Source: an uncultured Corynebacterium sp.
GTDB lineage: Bacteria; Actinomycetota; Actinomycetes; Mycobacteriales; Mycobacteriaceae
Assembly: GCA_943914355.1 (NCBI GenBank)
Contig: CALUBS010000007.1
Location: 22,335-86,334, forward strand
Reading direction: 5' to 3'
Length of the DNA stretch: 64,000 nt
Under the pieces are notes generated by a model. The model did not search any database, was not told where the DNA came from, and was given only the letters and a program-made list of their open reading frames with translations. Below are positions 7,103 to 16,283 of the stretch, piece after piece (the stretch's first letter is position 1; the number at the start of each line of letters is the position of its first letter). A program made the translations under genes and the position numbers.

Positions 7103-8653
7103 ATGCCTAATGCATACCCTTCTACCGTTACCGTCGGCGTTGGAGCGCTGACCATTGAGGAAGTCGTTGCCGTTGCCCGTTACGGCGCCACGGTAGAAAT
7201 CTCCGCCGAGGCTTTGGATGAGGTCTCCTCCACGCGCGACCGGGTGGAAGAACTGGCCCAGGACCCCACGCCGGTCTACGGCATCTCCACCGGTTTCGGC
7301 GCGCTTGCCCGCCGCCACATCCCAGAAGAGATGCGCGCGCAGCTGCAGCTATCCCTGGTGCGCTCCCACGCGGCCGGCACCGGTCCTGAGGTGGAAGAAG
7401 AAGTCATCCGCGCGCTCATGCTGCTGCGCCTATCCACCCTGTGCACCGGCCGTACCGGCGTGCGCCCCGTGGTGGTAGAAACCTACGCCAAGGCCCTTAA
7501 CGCCGGCATCGTGCCGGTGGTGCGCGAATACGGTTCGCTGGGTTGCTCCGGCGACTTGGCCCCGCTGGCCCACTGCGCCCTAGCGCTCTTGGGCGAGGGC
7601 GAGGTGCGCGTGGGCGGTGAGCTCAAGGACGCCGGCGAGGCCCTTGCCGCCGCCGGCATCGAGCCGCTGGAGCTGCGGGAGAAGGAAGGCCTTGCCCTTA
7701 TTAACGGCACCGATGGCATGCTGGGCCAGCTCTGCCTGGCCATTACTGACCTGCGCGCGGCCGCCAAGACCGCCGATATCGCGACCGCCATGACGGTAGA
7801 AGGCCTGCTTGGCACCCTCGTGGTCTTTGCCGATGACCTGCAGCAGCTGCGCCCGCACCCAGGCCAGGCCGATTCTGCCGCCAATATCCGCCAGGTGGCG
7901 GACGGCTCCGAGATCCTCGCGGCAGCGCTGGAGGAGTTCAAGAAGAACCAGGTCCAGGACGCTTACTCCGTGCGTTGCGCGCCGCAGGTAGCCGGCGGTT
8001 TCCGCGATACCTTGGCGCATACCGCGCAGGTAGCTGAGCGCGAGCTCGCCGCCGCCGTGGATAACCCAGTGGTGGCCAAGGACGGCCGCGTGGTCTCTAA
8101 CGGCAACTTCCACGGCGCGCCGGTGGCCTATGCGCTTGATTTCCTCTCCATCGTCACCGCGGACCTGGCGTCCATTTCTGAGCGCCGCACCGACCGCTTC
8201 CTGGATCCGGCCCGCAACCGCGGCTTGAACGCCTTTCTTGCCGATGACCCCGGTGTCGACTCCGGCCACATGATCGCCCAATACGCCCAGGCTGGCATCG
8301 TCAGCGAATTAAAGCGCCTGGCCACCCCGGCCTCGGCCGATTCCATTTCTTCCTCTGCCATGCAGGAAGACCACGTGTCCATGGGCTGGTCCGCCGCCCG
8401 CAAGCTGCGCAAGGCAGTCGATGGCCTCCAGCGCGTGCTGGCAGTGGAGATCCTCACCGCGGCGCGCGCCATTGACATGCGCGAGGGCACGCCCGCTGGC
8501 GGCACCGGCGCGGTCATCGCCGCCCTGCGCGAGACCGTTCCAGGCCCCGGCACCGACCGCTACCTCTCGCCGGAAATCGAGGAGACCGTACGCCTGGTGA
8601 AGTCTGGCGCGCTGATCGATGCCGTCGAGGCCGCTACGAGCGAGCTGCGCTAA
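7103..8653 (+). CDS. hutH: Histidine ammonia-lyase
   Basis: The 516-residue enzyme would deaminate L-histidine to urocanate, the first Hut step. The segment that forms the MIO cofactor is GSLGCSGDLAPLAH with C148-S149-G150. Most family members have Ala-Ser-Gly; Cys-Ser-Gly is a known actinobacterial variant. Other signatures are YGISTGFG near residue 53, the QDAYSVRCAPQV block and MQEDHVSMG near residue 421. The ATG has AGGAG 6 bases upstream. Its 3' end overlaps the convergent SGNH hydrolase gene by 20 bases. Length is normal for the family. Confidence 0.96.
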   Translation: MPNAYPSTVTVGVGALTIEEVVAVARYGATVEISAEALDEVSSTRDRVEELAQDPTPVYGISTGFGALARRHIPEEMRAQLQLSLVRSHAAGTGPEVEEEVIRALMLLRLSTLCTGRTGVRPVVVETYAKALNAGIVPVVREYGSLGCSGDLAPLAHCALALLGEGEVRVGGELKDAGEALAAAGIEPLELREKEGLALINGTDGMLGQLCLAITDLRAAAKTADIATAMTVEGLLGTLVVFADDLQQLRPHPGQADSAANIRQVADGSEILAAALEEFKKNQVQDAYSVRCAPQVAGGFRDTLAHTAQVAERELAAAVDNPVVAKDGRVVSNGNFHGAPVAYALDFLSIVTADLASISERRTDRFLDPARNRGLNAFLADDPGVDSGHMIAQYAQAGIVSELKRLATPASADSISSSAMQEDHVSMGWSAARKLRKAVDGLQRVLAVEILTAARAIDMREGTPAGGTGAVIAALRETVPGPGTDRYLSPEIEETVRLVKSGALIDAVEAATSELR

Positions 8654-9443
8654 CTGCCTCGGCCATCGCCACCTGGCCCGCGTGGGTGGGGTGCATGGGG
8701 AAGGAATCGGTATCCTGCCCCGTAAAGTCCACCCACGGCTCATCCGAGCAGGCGGAGTGTTGCGGGGCATCGTCAGGCAGCACGTAGGTGCCGCCGTTGC
8801 GTTCGGCGGCCTCGCGTACCGCTTTGTTGATGCGCTGGATGGTATCTGCCAACCACTCCCGGTCTGTGGCCGGGATTTTTTCTATGAAGGGGCAAGTCTC
8901 GCCGGGATTGATGAGGGGGATATAGCCGGTGGCAATGACCTTCGCATCAGGCGAGCGGTGGGCGATTTCCCCGTAGACCTTGTCCAGGCGTTGGGGCAGA
9001 TCGTGTAGCTCCAGTTCTATCTGCGCCCCCGATTCGTCTTGGCATATATCGTCCGTTGCGCATTGGGTCAGGCGCACAAAGCTGGCATCGTTGCCGCCGA
9101 TGCTCAAGGAGACAAGGGACGTATCCGGGGCAAGCGCGTCCACCTGGGCGGGGTGCTCGCCCGCGGAGGATAAAACATCCAGCGTGCTCGCGCCCTGGCA
9201 GGCGACGTTGCGGAAAGAGCTCGTGGTGATCTCCTGAGCGGCGAGTTCTGGATAGGAATCTTGTGCGCGTGCGCAGGAATCGGGCGGATCGAGCGGGAGC
9301 GTCGTCGAGCCCATCGCCGCGTAGGAATCCCCGAGGGCCACATAGTTTTCTGGGTCTTCTGTGGCTTCTTGGACTTCTTGTGGCTGCGAGGAGCATCCTG
9401 CCAGCAGGCAGGCGGCGGCAAGGGCGGGCAATACGTGGCGCAT
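8634..9443 (-). CDS. Lipoprotein SGNH/GDSL hydrolase inside the hut cluster
   Basis: This is a lipoprotein of about 269 residues. A signal peptide ends in the lipobox LLAGC (Cys17 with the chosen start). SGNH blocks are visible: block I VALGDSYAAMG with the nucleophile Ser, block III IGGNDASF, and a C-terminal FPMHPTHAGQ supplying the catalytic Asp/His region. It would be a surface-anchored esterase or lipase. The start at 9443 is preferred over 9452 because a TACGAT -10 box lies exactly 7 bases upstream and no ribosome binding site exists. The HutR operator at 9466-9479 sits where its -35 would be, so HutR may control it, yet no Hut role is known for it. Confidence 0.85.
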   Translation of the reverse strand: MRHVLPALAAACLLAGCSSQPQEVQEATEDPENYVALGDSYAAMGSTTLPLDPPDSCARAQDSYPELAAQEITTSSFRNVACQGASTLDVLSSAGEHPAQVDALAPDTSLVSLSIGGNDASFVRLTQCATDDICQDESGAQIELELHDLPQRLDKVYGEIAHRSPDAKVIATGYIPLINPGETCPFIEKIPATDREWLADTIQRINKAVREAAERNGGTYVLPDDAPQHSACSDEPWVDFTGQDTDSFPMHPTHAGQVAMAEAVSAARS

Positions 9444-9450
9444 GACTGCC

Positions 9451-9456
9451 ATCGTA
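9451..9456 (-). promoter_or_regulatory. -10 box of the SGNH hydrolase gene (leaderless)
   Basis: TACGAT on the minus strand is followed by 7 bases and then ATG 9443. The adjacent HutR-type operator overlaps the -35 position. Confidence 0.45.
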
Positions 9457-9465
9457 GCCGCAGAG

Positions 9466-9479
9466 TCTGAAATGCCAGA
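9466..9479. promoter_or_regulatory. HutR operator
   Basis: TCTGAAATGCCAGA matches the published HutR motif TCTGwwATwCCAGA, as I recall it, at 13 of 14 positions. It lies between the divergent SGNH hydrolase and hutUI promoters. It is about 45 bases upstream of the proposed hutU -10 (TAAATT, 9524-9529), a position suited to activation. Confidence 0.65.
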
Positions 9480-9523
9480 CAGTTGGTGACTGTGCAAGCT
9501 CTAAATACGTTGTGCATCACACT

Positions 9524-9600
9524 AAATTGATATCTGTGACGCTCGCCAAGCCCCCGGGAGACAGCCCCGGGAAACCGGCCTGGGGGTAGGGCACGGCGTC
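9524..9600 (+). promoter_or_regulatory. hutUI promoter and structured 5' leader
   Basis: TAAATT (9524-9529) is the likely -10, giving a leader of about 90 nt before the hutU ATG. The leader can fold into nested stems: GACGC (9538-9542) with GCGTC (9596-9600), GCC (9545-9547) with GGC (9590-9592), CCCCC (9551-9555) with GGGGG (9582-9586), and an internal CCGG-GAAA-CCGG tetraloop hairpin (9567-9578). The ribosome binding site GAAAGGAAG follows downstream. This may be a regulatory leader or simply stable GC-rich structure; it matches no riboswitch class that I recognise. Confidence 0.4.
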
Positions 9601-9624
9601 GATAAGCACGAGCGAAAGGAAGCC

Positions 9625-11301
9625 ATGTCTGAACCACGCGAAGTCCGCGCACCCCGCGGCACCGAACTCAACGCAAAATCCTGGCAAACCGAAGCGCCAC
9701 TGCGCATGCTGATGAATAACCTCGACCCAGAGGTGGCAGAGCGCCCCGAGGACCTCGTGGTCTACGGCGGCACCGGCCGCGCAGCCCGCAGCTGGGAGGC
9801 CTTCGATGCCATTGTGGAATCGCTGAAGGACCTAGAAAGCGATGAAACGCTCCTCGTCCAATCCGGCAAGCCGGTGGGCATCTGGAAGACCAATGAATGG
9901 GCACCGCGCGTGCTCATCGCCAACTCCAACCTCGTGGGCGACTGGGCTAACTGGGAACACTTCCGCAAGCTCGAGGACGAGGGCCTGATGATGTACGGCC
10001 AGATGACGGCCGGTTCCTGGATCTACATCGCCACCCAGGGCATCCTGCAGGGCACCTACGAGACCTTCGCGGCCGTGGCCAAGAAGCGCTTCGAGGACAG
10101 CCTGGCAGGCACCCTGACCCTGACCGGTGGATGTGGCGGCATGGGCGGTGCCCAACCGCTCGCCGTGACGCTCAACGGGGGAGCAGTGCTCATCGTGGAC
10201 GTGGATGAGCACCGCCTGCGCCGCCGCCAGCACAAGCGCTACCTCGATGAAGTGGTCACCGACCTGGACGAGGCCCTGCGCTTGGTGCTCGATGCCAAGG
10301 AAAACAAGAAGGCCCTCTCCGTGGGCCTCGTGGGCAACGCCGCCGAGGTCTTCCCAGAGGTGCTGCGCCGCCAGCGCGCCGGGGAGTTCAAGGTAGACAT
10401 CGTCACCGACCAGACCTCCGCGCACGACCCACTGTCCTACCTGCCCACCGAAATCACCGTGGATGACTGGCAGTCCGAGGCCAAGGCTGATCCCACGACC
10501 TTTACCAAAAAGGCTCGCGAATCCATGGCCGCACAGGTCCAGGCGATGGTGGAATTCCAGGACGAGGGTGCCGAGGTCTTTGACTACGGCAACTCCATCC
10601 GCGATGAGGCCCGCCACGCCGGCTACCAGCGCGCATTCGAGTTCCCAGGCTTCGTTCCCGCCTATATCCGCCCGCTGTTCTGCGAGGGAATGGGCCCATT
10701 CCGTTGGGCAGCTCTGTCCGGCGACCCAGAAGACATCAAGGTTACCGACCAAGCCCTGAAGGAACTATTCCCGGAGAACGAGCACCTGCATAACTGGCTG
10801 GACGCCGCCGAAGAATACGTCGAGTTCGAGGGCCTGCCCGCCCGCATCTGCTGGCTCGGCTACAACGAGCGCCACAAGGCCGGCCTGCTCTTCAATGACC
10901 TAGTGCGCGAGGGCAAGATTAAGGCCCCCATCGTCATCGGCCGCGACCACCTCGATTCCGGCTCGGTTGCCTCCCCGTACCGCGAGACCGAAGCCATGCT
11001 CGATGGCACCGACGCCGTCGCTGACTGGCCGCTGCTCAACGCCATGACCGCTGTATCCTCCGGCGCTACCTGGGTCTCCCTCCACCACGGCGGCGGAGTG
11101 GGCATGGGTCGCTCCATCCACGCCGGCCAGGTCACGGTTGCCGATGGCACCGATCTCGCCGCCGCCAAGCTGCGCGCCGTACTGACCAATGACCCAGGGA
11201 TGGGTGTTATCCGCCACGTCGATGCCGGGTACTCTCGCGCAGAGGAAGTAGCCAAAGAACGCGGCGTTCGCGTTCCCATGGAATTTAAGGCAAGGGATTA
11301 A
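9625..11301 (+). CDS. hutU: Urocanate hydratase
   Basis: This 558-residue NAD-dependent enzyme would convert urocanate to imidazolone-5-propionate. Visible signatures are [15 protein letters not shown] near residue 47, the NAD-binding [17 protein letters not shown] near residue 170, [13 protein letters not shown], and the C-terminal [15 protein letters not shown]. It has an ATG with GAAAGGAAG just upstream. The stop codon abuts the hutI start (TAAATG), so hutU and hutI form one operon, while hutH sits apart in front of the SGNH gene. Length and motifs are normal for the family. Confidence 0.96.
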   Translation: MSEPREVRAPRGTELNAKSWQTEAPLRMLMNNLDPEVAERPEDLVVYGGTGRAARSWEAFDAIVESLKDLESDETLLVQSGKPVGIWKTNEWAPRVLIANSNLVGDWANWEHFRKLEDEGLMMYGQMTAGSWIYIATQGILQGTYETFAAVAKKRFEDSLAGTLTLTGGCGGMGGAQPLAVTLNGGAVLIVDVDEHRLRRRQHKRYLDEVVTDLDEALRLVLDAKENKKALSVGLVGNAAEVFPEVLRRQRAGEFKVDIVTDQTSAHDPLSYLPTEITVDDWQSEAKADPTTFTKKARESMAAQVQAMVEFQDEGAEVFDYGNSIRDEARHAGYQRAFEFPGFVPAYIRPLFCEGMGPFRWAALSGDPEDIKVTDQALKELFPENEHLHNWLDAAEEYVEFEGLPARICWLGYNERHKAGLLFNDLVREGKIKAPIVIGRDHLDSGSVASPYRETEAMLDGTDAVADWPLLNAMTAVSSGATWVSLHHGGGVGMGRSIHAGQVTVADGTDLAAAKLRAVLTNDPGMGVIRHVDAGYSRAEEVAKERGVRVPMEFKARD

Positions 11302-12471
11302 ATGAGCACACTTTTTACCGGAATTTCTGAACTCCGCACGGTCAGCGAGCACGGCACGCTTAACGATGCCGCCCTTATCGCTGACCACGGCACCATCGCC
11401 TGGATTGGCCCTGCATCTCAGGCGCCCGCCGCCGATGACCAGGTGGACTTGGGCGGGCGCGCCGTCCTTCCTGGTTGGGTGGATTCGCACACCCACATGG
11501 TCTTCGACGGTGACCGCTCCGCCGAGTTCGAGGCCCGCATGTCCGGCGGTTCCTACGAGGCAGGTGGCATCGCGGTGACCATGGACGCCACCCGGGAGGC
11601 GGGGGCGGACCGCTTGGATAAGCTCGTCGCCGAGCGCGTGGCCGCCGGCCGCCGCGGTGGCACCACCACCTTCGAGACCAAGACCGGCTATGGCCTCAAC
11701 ACGGAATCTGAAGTGGAAGCCGCCCGCGTAGCATCCCAGCACGTCGATGACGTCACGTTCCTGGGCGCCCACCTCGTGCCGCCGGGAGCGGATGCGGAAG
11801 ACTACCTCGATGAGGTCGTCGGCCCGATGCTGGACGGCGTTGCCGAATACGTCCAGTGGATCGACGTCTTCTGCGAGCGCGGCGCGTTCAATGAAGAGCA
11901 GTCGCGCCGGGTTTTAGAAGCCGGTAAAAAGTTGGGCCTTGGCCTGCGCGTGCACGGCAACCAGCTTGGCGAGGGCCCGGGTGTCAGCCTCGCGGTCGAT
12001 CTCGGCGCCGCCTCGGTTGATCACGTGAACTACCTGAGCGATAGTGACATCGAAAAGCTCGCAGCATCTGAGACCGTGGCCACCATGCTCCCAGCCTGCG
12101 ATCTTTCCACGCGCGAGCCCCTGGCGCCTGGCCGTGCGCTTCTCGATGCCGGCGCCACCCTCGCCATCGCCTCCAACCTCAACCCAGGTACCTCCTATAC
12201 TTCGTCGATGAACTACTGCGTGACCACGGCCGTCCTGCAGCAGCACCTATCCGTCGACGAGGCCATCCATGCCGCCACTACCGGCGGTGCCACGGCGCTG
12301 CGCCGCCATAATGTGGGCAACGGCCTTGATCCGAAGGGCCGCCCCGCGAAGGGAACCCTGGTGGAGGGCGCTGCCGCTGACCTGCACGTGCTCGATGCTC
12401 CTAGCGCGGTGCACTTGGCCTACCGGCCGGGTATGCCGCTGAGCTATCGCACGTTCGTGGCGGGGGTATAG
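11302..12471 (+). CDS. hutI: Imidazolonepropionase
   Basis: This 389-residue amidohydrolase would open imidazolone-5-propionate to N-formimidoyl-L-glutamate, which HutG then uses. The metal-binding HxH motif is H63/H65 in DSHTHMVFDG. Further signatures are FETKTGYGL, HGNQLGEGPG carrying a metal-ligand His, DHVNYLS, and IASNLNPGTSYT. It begins immediately after the hutU stop and is almost certainly translationally coupled to it. No terminator is evident between hutI and the helicase gene that follows. Confidence 0.95.
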   Translation: MSTLFTGISELRTVSEHGTLNDAALIADHGTIAWIGPASQAPAADDQVDLGGRAVLPGWVDSHTHMVFDGDRSAEFEARMSGGSYEAGGIAVTMDATREAGADRLDKLVAERVAAGRRGGTTTFETKTGYGLNTESEVEAARVASQHVDDVTFLGAHLVPPGADAEDYLDEVVGPMLDGVAEYVQWIDVFCERGAFNEEQSRRVLEAGKKLGLGLRVHGNQLGEGPGVSLAVDLGAASVDHVNYLSDSDIEKLAASETVATMLPACDLSTREPLAPGRALLDAGATLAIASNLNPGTSYTSSMNYCVTTAVLQQHLSVDEAIHAATTGGATALRRHNVGNGLDPKGRPAKGTLVEGAAADLHVLDAPSAVHLAYRPGMPLSYRTFVAGV

Positions 12472-12517
12472 CGAGGAATGGAGTTTGCCGCCGGTATCGC
12501 GTAGGGTTGGACGAGCA

Positions 12518-14389
12518 ATGAGCATTACCGATAACGCCACCGGCGGCGTAAACGAGCCGGAAGATTTTAATAAGTCGGAATCTCAGGACAACTCGCAAGG
12601 TGTCAACCAGGACACCAGGGCTGCGAATACTTCTGAGGGCACCGGCGCTGAGTCCAAAGATTCGGCCAACGACAACTCCCAGGGGTTCGAGCACCTCGGC
12701 TTGCCAGATAAAATTCTGCAAGCCGTTGCGAAAGTAGGCTTCACCACGCCGTCCCCCATCCAAGCAGAAACCATCCCGATCCTGATGGAAGGCCGCGACG
12801 TCGTGGGCCTTGCACAGACCGGTACCGGCAAAACCGCAGCCTTCGCGCTGCCGGTCTTGTCCCAGCTTGACCCGCAGGCGCGCCACCCGCAGGCGCTCGT
12901 CCTTGCGCCTACCCGCGAGCTGGCCCTGCAGGTTGCAGACGCCTTCCAATCCTTCGCGGAAACCCTGAAGGGAATCGAGGTTCTTCCCATCTACGGTGGT
13001 CAGGCCTACGGCATTCAGCTGTCTGGCCTGCGTCGCGGCGCCCAGGTCATCGTGGGTACCCCGGGTCGCGTCATCGACCACCTGGAAAAGGGTTCGCTTG
13101 ACCTGTCCCAGCTGCAGTTCCTCGTCCTCGATGAGGCCGATGAAATGCTGAACATGGGCTTCCAGGAAGACGTCGAGCGCATCCTGGAAAGTACCCCGGA
13201 CCGCAAGCAGGTGGCGCTTTTCTCCGCCACCATGCCTAATGCCATCCGCCGCCTGTCCAAGCAGTACCTGCACAACCCGGCGGAAGTAACCGTTAAGTCG
13301 GAGCGCCGCACCAACGACAACATTAAGCAGCGTTTCCTGCTGATTCCGCACCGCGCAAAGATGGATGCCTTCACCCGCATCCTCGAAGTCATTACCTATG
13401 ACGCCATCATCGTCTTCTGCCGTACCAAGCACGAGACCGAAGAGGTGGCCGAGGCCCTGCGCGATCGCGGCTACAGCGCCGCTGCCATTAACGGCGACAT
13501 CGCCCAGGCGCAGCGCGAGCGCACCGTCGACCAGCTCAAGGATGGCCGCCTGGACATCCTCGTCGCTACCGACGTCGCCGCGCGTGGCCTTGACGTCGAG
13601 CGCATCACCCACGTGGTGAACTTCGATATCCCGAACGATACCGAGTCCTACGTGCACCGCATCGGCCGTACTGGCCGTGCCGGCCGCTCCGGCGAGGCAA
13701 TCTTGTTCGTCACCCCGCGCGAGCGCCGCATGCTGCGCTCCATCGAACGCGTGACCAATGCTCGCCTCGAAGAGATGGACCTGCCGTCCGTCGATGAGGT
13801 CAATGAGAAGCGTAAGGAAAAGTTTGCGCAGGCCATTACCCAGTCCATGGACAACAAGCAGGCCGATTTCTTCCGCAACTTGGTACGCAAGTACTCGGAA
13901 GACAACGACGTTGCCATGGACGACATTGCGGCTGCGTTGGCCGTCATGCATCAGGGTGGCAAGAACTTCCTATTGGAAGACAAGCCTTTGCCCAAGCCAA
14001 AGAAAGACCGCCGCGATCGCGATGACCGCAAGCGCGACCGTGACTTCAAGGGTGGCGGCAAGAACCGCGGCGGTTCCAAGCGGCCGGATGGTGACTTTGA
14101 GACGTACCGGTTGGACGTCGGCAAGCGCCAGAATGTCCGCCCTGGTGCCATCGTCGGTGCTATCGCCAACGAAGGTGGCCTGTCTGCCAAGGACTTCGGG
14201 CGCATCACCATTGCGGTGGGGCACACGCTCGTGGATCTGCCGAAGAACATGGACCCGGCTGTGCTTGACCGCCTGAAGGATACCCGGATTTCTGGGCAGC
14301 TCATCAAGATTCAGAAGGATACCGGTCGCCCGCCTCGCCGTGATGGCGGCGGCGGTGGCCGCAAGCACGGTGGTCGCTTCCGCGACTAA
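12518..14389 (+). CDS. deaD: DEAD-box ATP-dependent RNA helicase (DeaD/CsdA type)
   Basis: This is an RNA helicase of about 623 residues. In order: an acidic Asn/Ser-rich N-terminus, Q motif (FTTPSPIQAETIP), Walker A AQTGTGKTAAF, DEAD box VLDEADEMLNMG, SAT FSATMP, and motif VI HRIGRTGRAGR. A Lys/Arg/Asp-rich linker leads to a C-terminal DbpA-type RNA-binding domain (VRPGAIVGAIANEGGL to about residue 600) and a basic Gly-rich tail. It probably remodels rRNA or mRNA structure. The ATG at 12518 has no clear ribosome binding site but a TAGGGT element (12502-12507) 10 bases upstream, so it may be near-leaderless. The upstream in-frame TTG is less likely. Confidence 0.92.
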   Translation: MSITDNATGGVNEPEDFNKSESQDNSQGVNQDTRAANTSEGTGAESKDSANDNSQGFEHLGLPDKILQAVAKVGFTTPSPIQAETIPILMEGRDVVGLAQTGTGKTAAFALPVLSQLDPQARHPQALVLAPTRELALQVADAFQSFAETLKGIEVLPIYGGQAYGIQLSGLRRGAQVIVGTPGRVIDHLEKGSLDLSQLQFLVLDEADEMLNMGFQEDVERILESTPDRKQVALFSATMPNAIRRLSKQYLHNPAEVTVKSERRTNDNIKQRFLLIPHRAKMDAFTRILEVITYDAIIVFCRTKHETEEVAEALRDRGYSAAAINGDIAQAQRERTVDQLKDGRLDILVATDVAARGLDVERITHVVNFDIPNDTESYVHRIGRTGRAGRSGEAILFVTPRERRMLRSIERVTNARLEEMDLPSVDEVNEKRKEKFAQAITQSMDNKQADFFRNLVRKYSEDNDVAMDDIAAALAVMHQGGKNFLLEDKPLPKPKKDRRDRDDRKRDRDFKGGGKNRGGSKRPDGDFETYRLDVGKRQNVRPGAIVGAIANEGGLSAKDFGRITIAVGHTLVDLPKNMDPAVLDRLKDTRISGQLIKIQKDTGRPPRRDGGGGGRKHGGRFRD

Positions 14390-14399
14390 TTAAACCTCC

Positions 14400-14428
14400 A
14401 AAGGGCCTCTTTTTAGAGGCCCTTTTTT
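14400..14428 (+). terminator. Rho-independent terminator of deaD
   Basis: A perfect 11-bp stem AAAGGGCCTCT / AGAGGCCCTTT with a TTTT loop is followed by further T residues, 10 bases after the deaD stop. Confidence 0.9.
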
Positions 14429-14536
14429 CATGCCCTGTGACCTGCGCTTTTACTATAAACGGGGGTAGTGTGTCAGGGTGGTCTTGTATGGTGTATGTCG
14501 AAATCATGTTCTAGTAAATCTCTCGAAAGAAAGTCC

Positions 14537-15775
14537 ATGAATGCGCCATATTATGCCAATACCAATCCAGAAAATTCTACCTCCCGTGCAGCTACGGAGA
14601 TTAGGAAGGCCGAATACCAGTTTTGGGAAAGGCTTCATCCTGGCCCGGATGACGATATCGAAATTATTAGCCAATCCCTGTCTGACTTAACTGGCGCGCG
14701 TCAGTCCCGCATTAGAAATATTATCTTCGCCTTCGAGCGGCTAAAGGAGTTGCCGCGACTGCGGGCCCGGCAAGAACAGCATTTTCATTTAGATTTAGAC
14801 CGACTGATTACGATTGACCAAACCCTAGCCAAACTCGGCGCCATTGATGCGGAGAAGAAGTTGACCATCGATGACGTCCTGACCAACTACTTAACCCCAA
14901 CCCGTCCCAATCAGAAGCTGCCCTCGCACCGCAATCTCCGCCGCAAGTTACGCGAGCTTATTGTGCGCCTCGATCCCTCTATTGCCGCGCGGGATCCGCG
15001 CCGCAAGCAAGCCTATAGCGTTGAACCTACAGGTGGGGAGTGGGCTGCGGTTTGTCTGGACGTCGGGTTAGAAACTGCGGAGATAATTGACCGCAATATT
15101 CGGGATATCGCTACGGAAAAGGATCTCACGATGGCTGAGGCCGCAGTGGAGCTGCTGACTGGAAAGGCGCAGGCAAAGGCCAAGGTCGTGTTGAATGTGT
15201 ATCGCTGCGACCTGCCGGATGCACCCGCCTTTGTACAGAACTTGGGCTGGGTATCTCCGGAGACTGCGGATGACCTACAGGCTCGGGCGACTACGACCAG
15301 GCATATGGAGAAGGCCGGTCAGGCGGAGAGCCCCAACTATGTGACGCCGCCGGATATCCGGGCGTTTGTAGAGGGCTTGGATGGCACGTGCCGGTGGCCA
15401 GGCTGCACGCGGCCGGCGGTAACTTCCCAGATGGACCATCGGCACGACTTTGCAGACGGCGGGCCGACTTCGGCGGCAAACCTCACTTGCCTGTGCCAGC
15501 ACCATCACAACATTAAGACCGATGGGAGGGCGTTTTATATCAAGGACCCGATAAGCGGGGACATCGTCTGGCTTTTCGATGACTCTACGTGGGTCTACGA
15601 CTCCGCGAGGGGACCGCTAGCACCGAAGAACCGCAGGTGGGCGCAGACGGTGGCGCAAGCGACGCAGAAGCGGCGGGAGAATGCGCATGCAGATGCGCAG
15701 CAACTAAAAGAAGAACTTCGGGAGGAGTCCAGTCATGAAAAAGGGGACAGTGATGACACTGTCCCCGAAGAGTAA
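14537..15775 (+). CDS. HNH endonuclease-motif protein (DUF222/13E12-like)
   Basis: This protein of about 412 residues has a mostly helical N-terminal region followed by a C-terminal HNH module: CRWPGCTRPAV (zinc Cys pair), SQMDHRHDFADGG (D-H catalytic), AANLTCLCQHHHNIK (N and second zinc set). Such proteins are common multicopy HNH proteins in actinobacteria; biological role is unclear. ATG 14537 is chosen because GAAAGAAAG precedes it; an in-frame ATG at 14495 is possible. Its last codons encode GDSDDTVPEE and contain a perfect hairpin that acts as terminator for the opposite strand. Confidence 0.8.
   Translation: MNAPYYANTNPENSTSRAATEIRKAEYQFWERLHPGPDDDIEIISQSLSDLTGARQSRIRNIIFAFERLKELPRLRARQEQHFHLDLDRLITIDQTLAKLGAIDAEKKLTIDDVLTNYLTPTRPNQKLPSHRNLRRKLRELIVRLDPSIAARDPRRKQAYSVEPTGGEWAAVCLDVGLETAEIIDRNIRDIATEKDLTMAEAAVELLTGKAQAKAKVVLNVYRCDLPDAPAFVQNLGWVSPETADDLQARATTTRHMEKAGQAESPNYVTPPDIRAFVEGLDGTCRWPGCTRPAVTSQMDHRHDFADGGPTSAANLTCLCQHHHNIKTDGRAFYIKDPISGDIVWLFDDSTWVYDSARGPLAPKNRRWAQTVAQATQKRRENAHADAQQLKEELREESSHEKGDSDDTVPEE
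15738..15766 (-). terminator. Rho-independent terminator embedded in the HNH coding end
   Basis: The 10-bp stem GGGGACAGTG / CACTGTCCCC with a 4-nt loop lies in the 3' coding end of the + strand HNH gene. On the minus strand it is followed by TTTTT, and on the + strand by no T-run, so it should terminate the membrane protein gene at 15784-16227. Confidence 0.75.
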
Positions 15776-15783
15776 ATGGCTTC

Positions 15784-16227
15784 CTAGATGTACATCAAGA
15801 TAAGGCAGATGATCCACAGGAGGTTGAAGACGCCGCCGAAAGCGGACAAGGACTTCTTAATGGAGCCCAGGTTGGCGGTATCGCCGGACTCTAGGGCTGC
15901 CTGCGCCGTGCGCTGCTTAGGAAGGATAAGGAAGAAGAGCAGGCACCACGCGATGATGGCCACGAGGATGGCGATGTGGAAGTTGACCTGGCTCTTGAAG
16001 GTTTCGATATCAGACAGGAACACAGCAAGGCCAAGGACCGGCACGAGCGCGGAAATGTAGCCGTAAGTGTTGGTGATGTTGTGCAGGTTGCGGGCGGCAC
16101 CGAGGGCCGTCTTATCGCCCTGCGCTGCGCGCTGCAGCTGGGTCTGGTAGATGGACGTGGAAATGCACACGGGGCCAAGCAGAACAATGGCCGCTGCCAC
16201 GTGCAGGAAGATGAACAAAGTAGTCAT
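15784..16227 (-). CDS. Small four-helix integral membrane protein, unknown function
   Basis: The 147-residue protein has four predicted membrane segments: residues 3-25 (FIFLHVAAAIVLLGPV), about 55-72, about 83-103, and about 125-147 ending in LIMYI-like hydrophobic residues. Short soluble loops between them are rich in Gln, Ala and Lys. It loosely recalls DUF2269-type membrane proteins, but I cannot assign it. It starts with ATG and appears monocistronic, ending just before the terminator embedded in the neighbouring HNH gene. No catalytic motif is visible. Confidence 0.7.
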   Translation of the reverse strand: MTTLFIFLHVAAAIVLLGPVCISTSIYQTQLQRAAQGDKTALGAARNLHNITNTYGYISALVPVLGLAVFLSDIETFKSQVNFHIAILVAIIAWCLLFFLILPKQRTAQAALESGDTANLGSIKKSLSAFGGVFNLLWIICLILMYI

Positions 16228-16283
16228 GGAGGATGCCCTTCAGTTAAGAAAAGTTGCCTTGTTCACCCTAATCAATTTCCCTG

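Noticed and set aside
9511-9521. GlxR site upstream of hutU
   Set aside because: TGTGCATCACA is a palindrome with 3 bases between half-sites instead of 6.
12401-13951. 516-residue open frame opposite deaD
   Set aside because: The DEAD-box protein is unambiguous, and the antisense translation has no recognisable motif.
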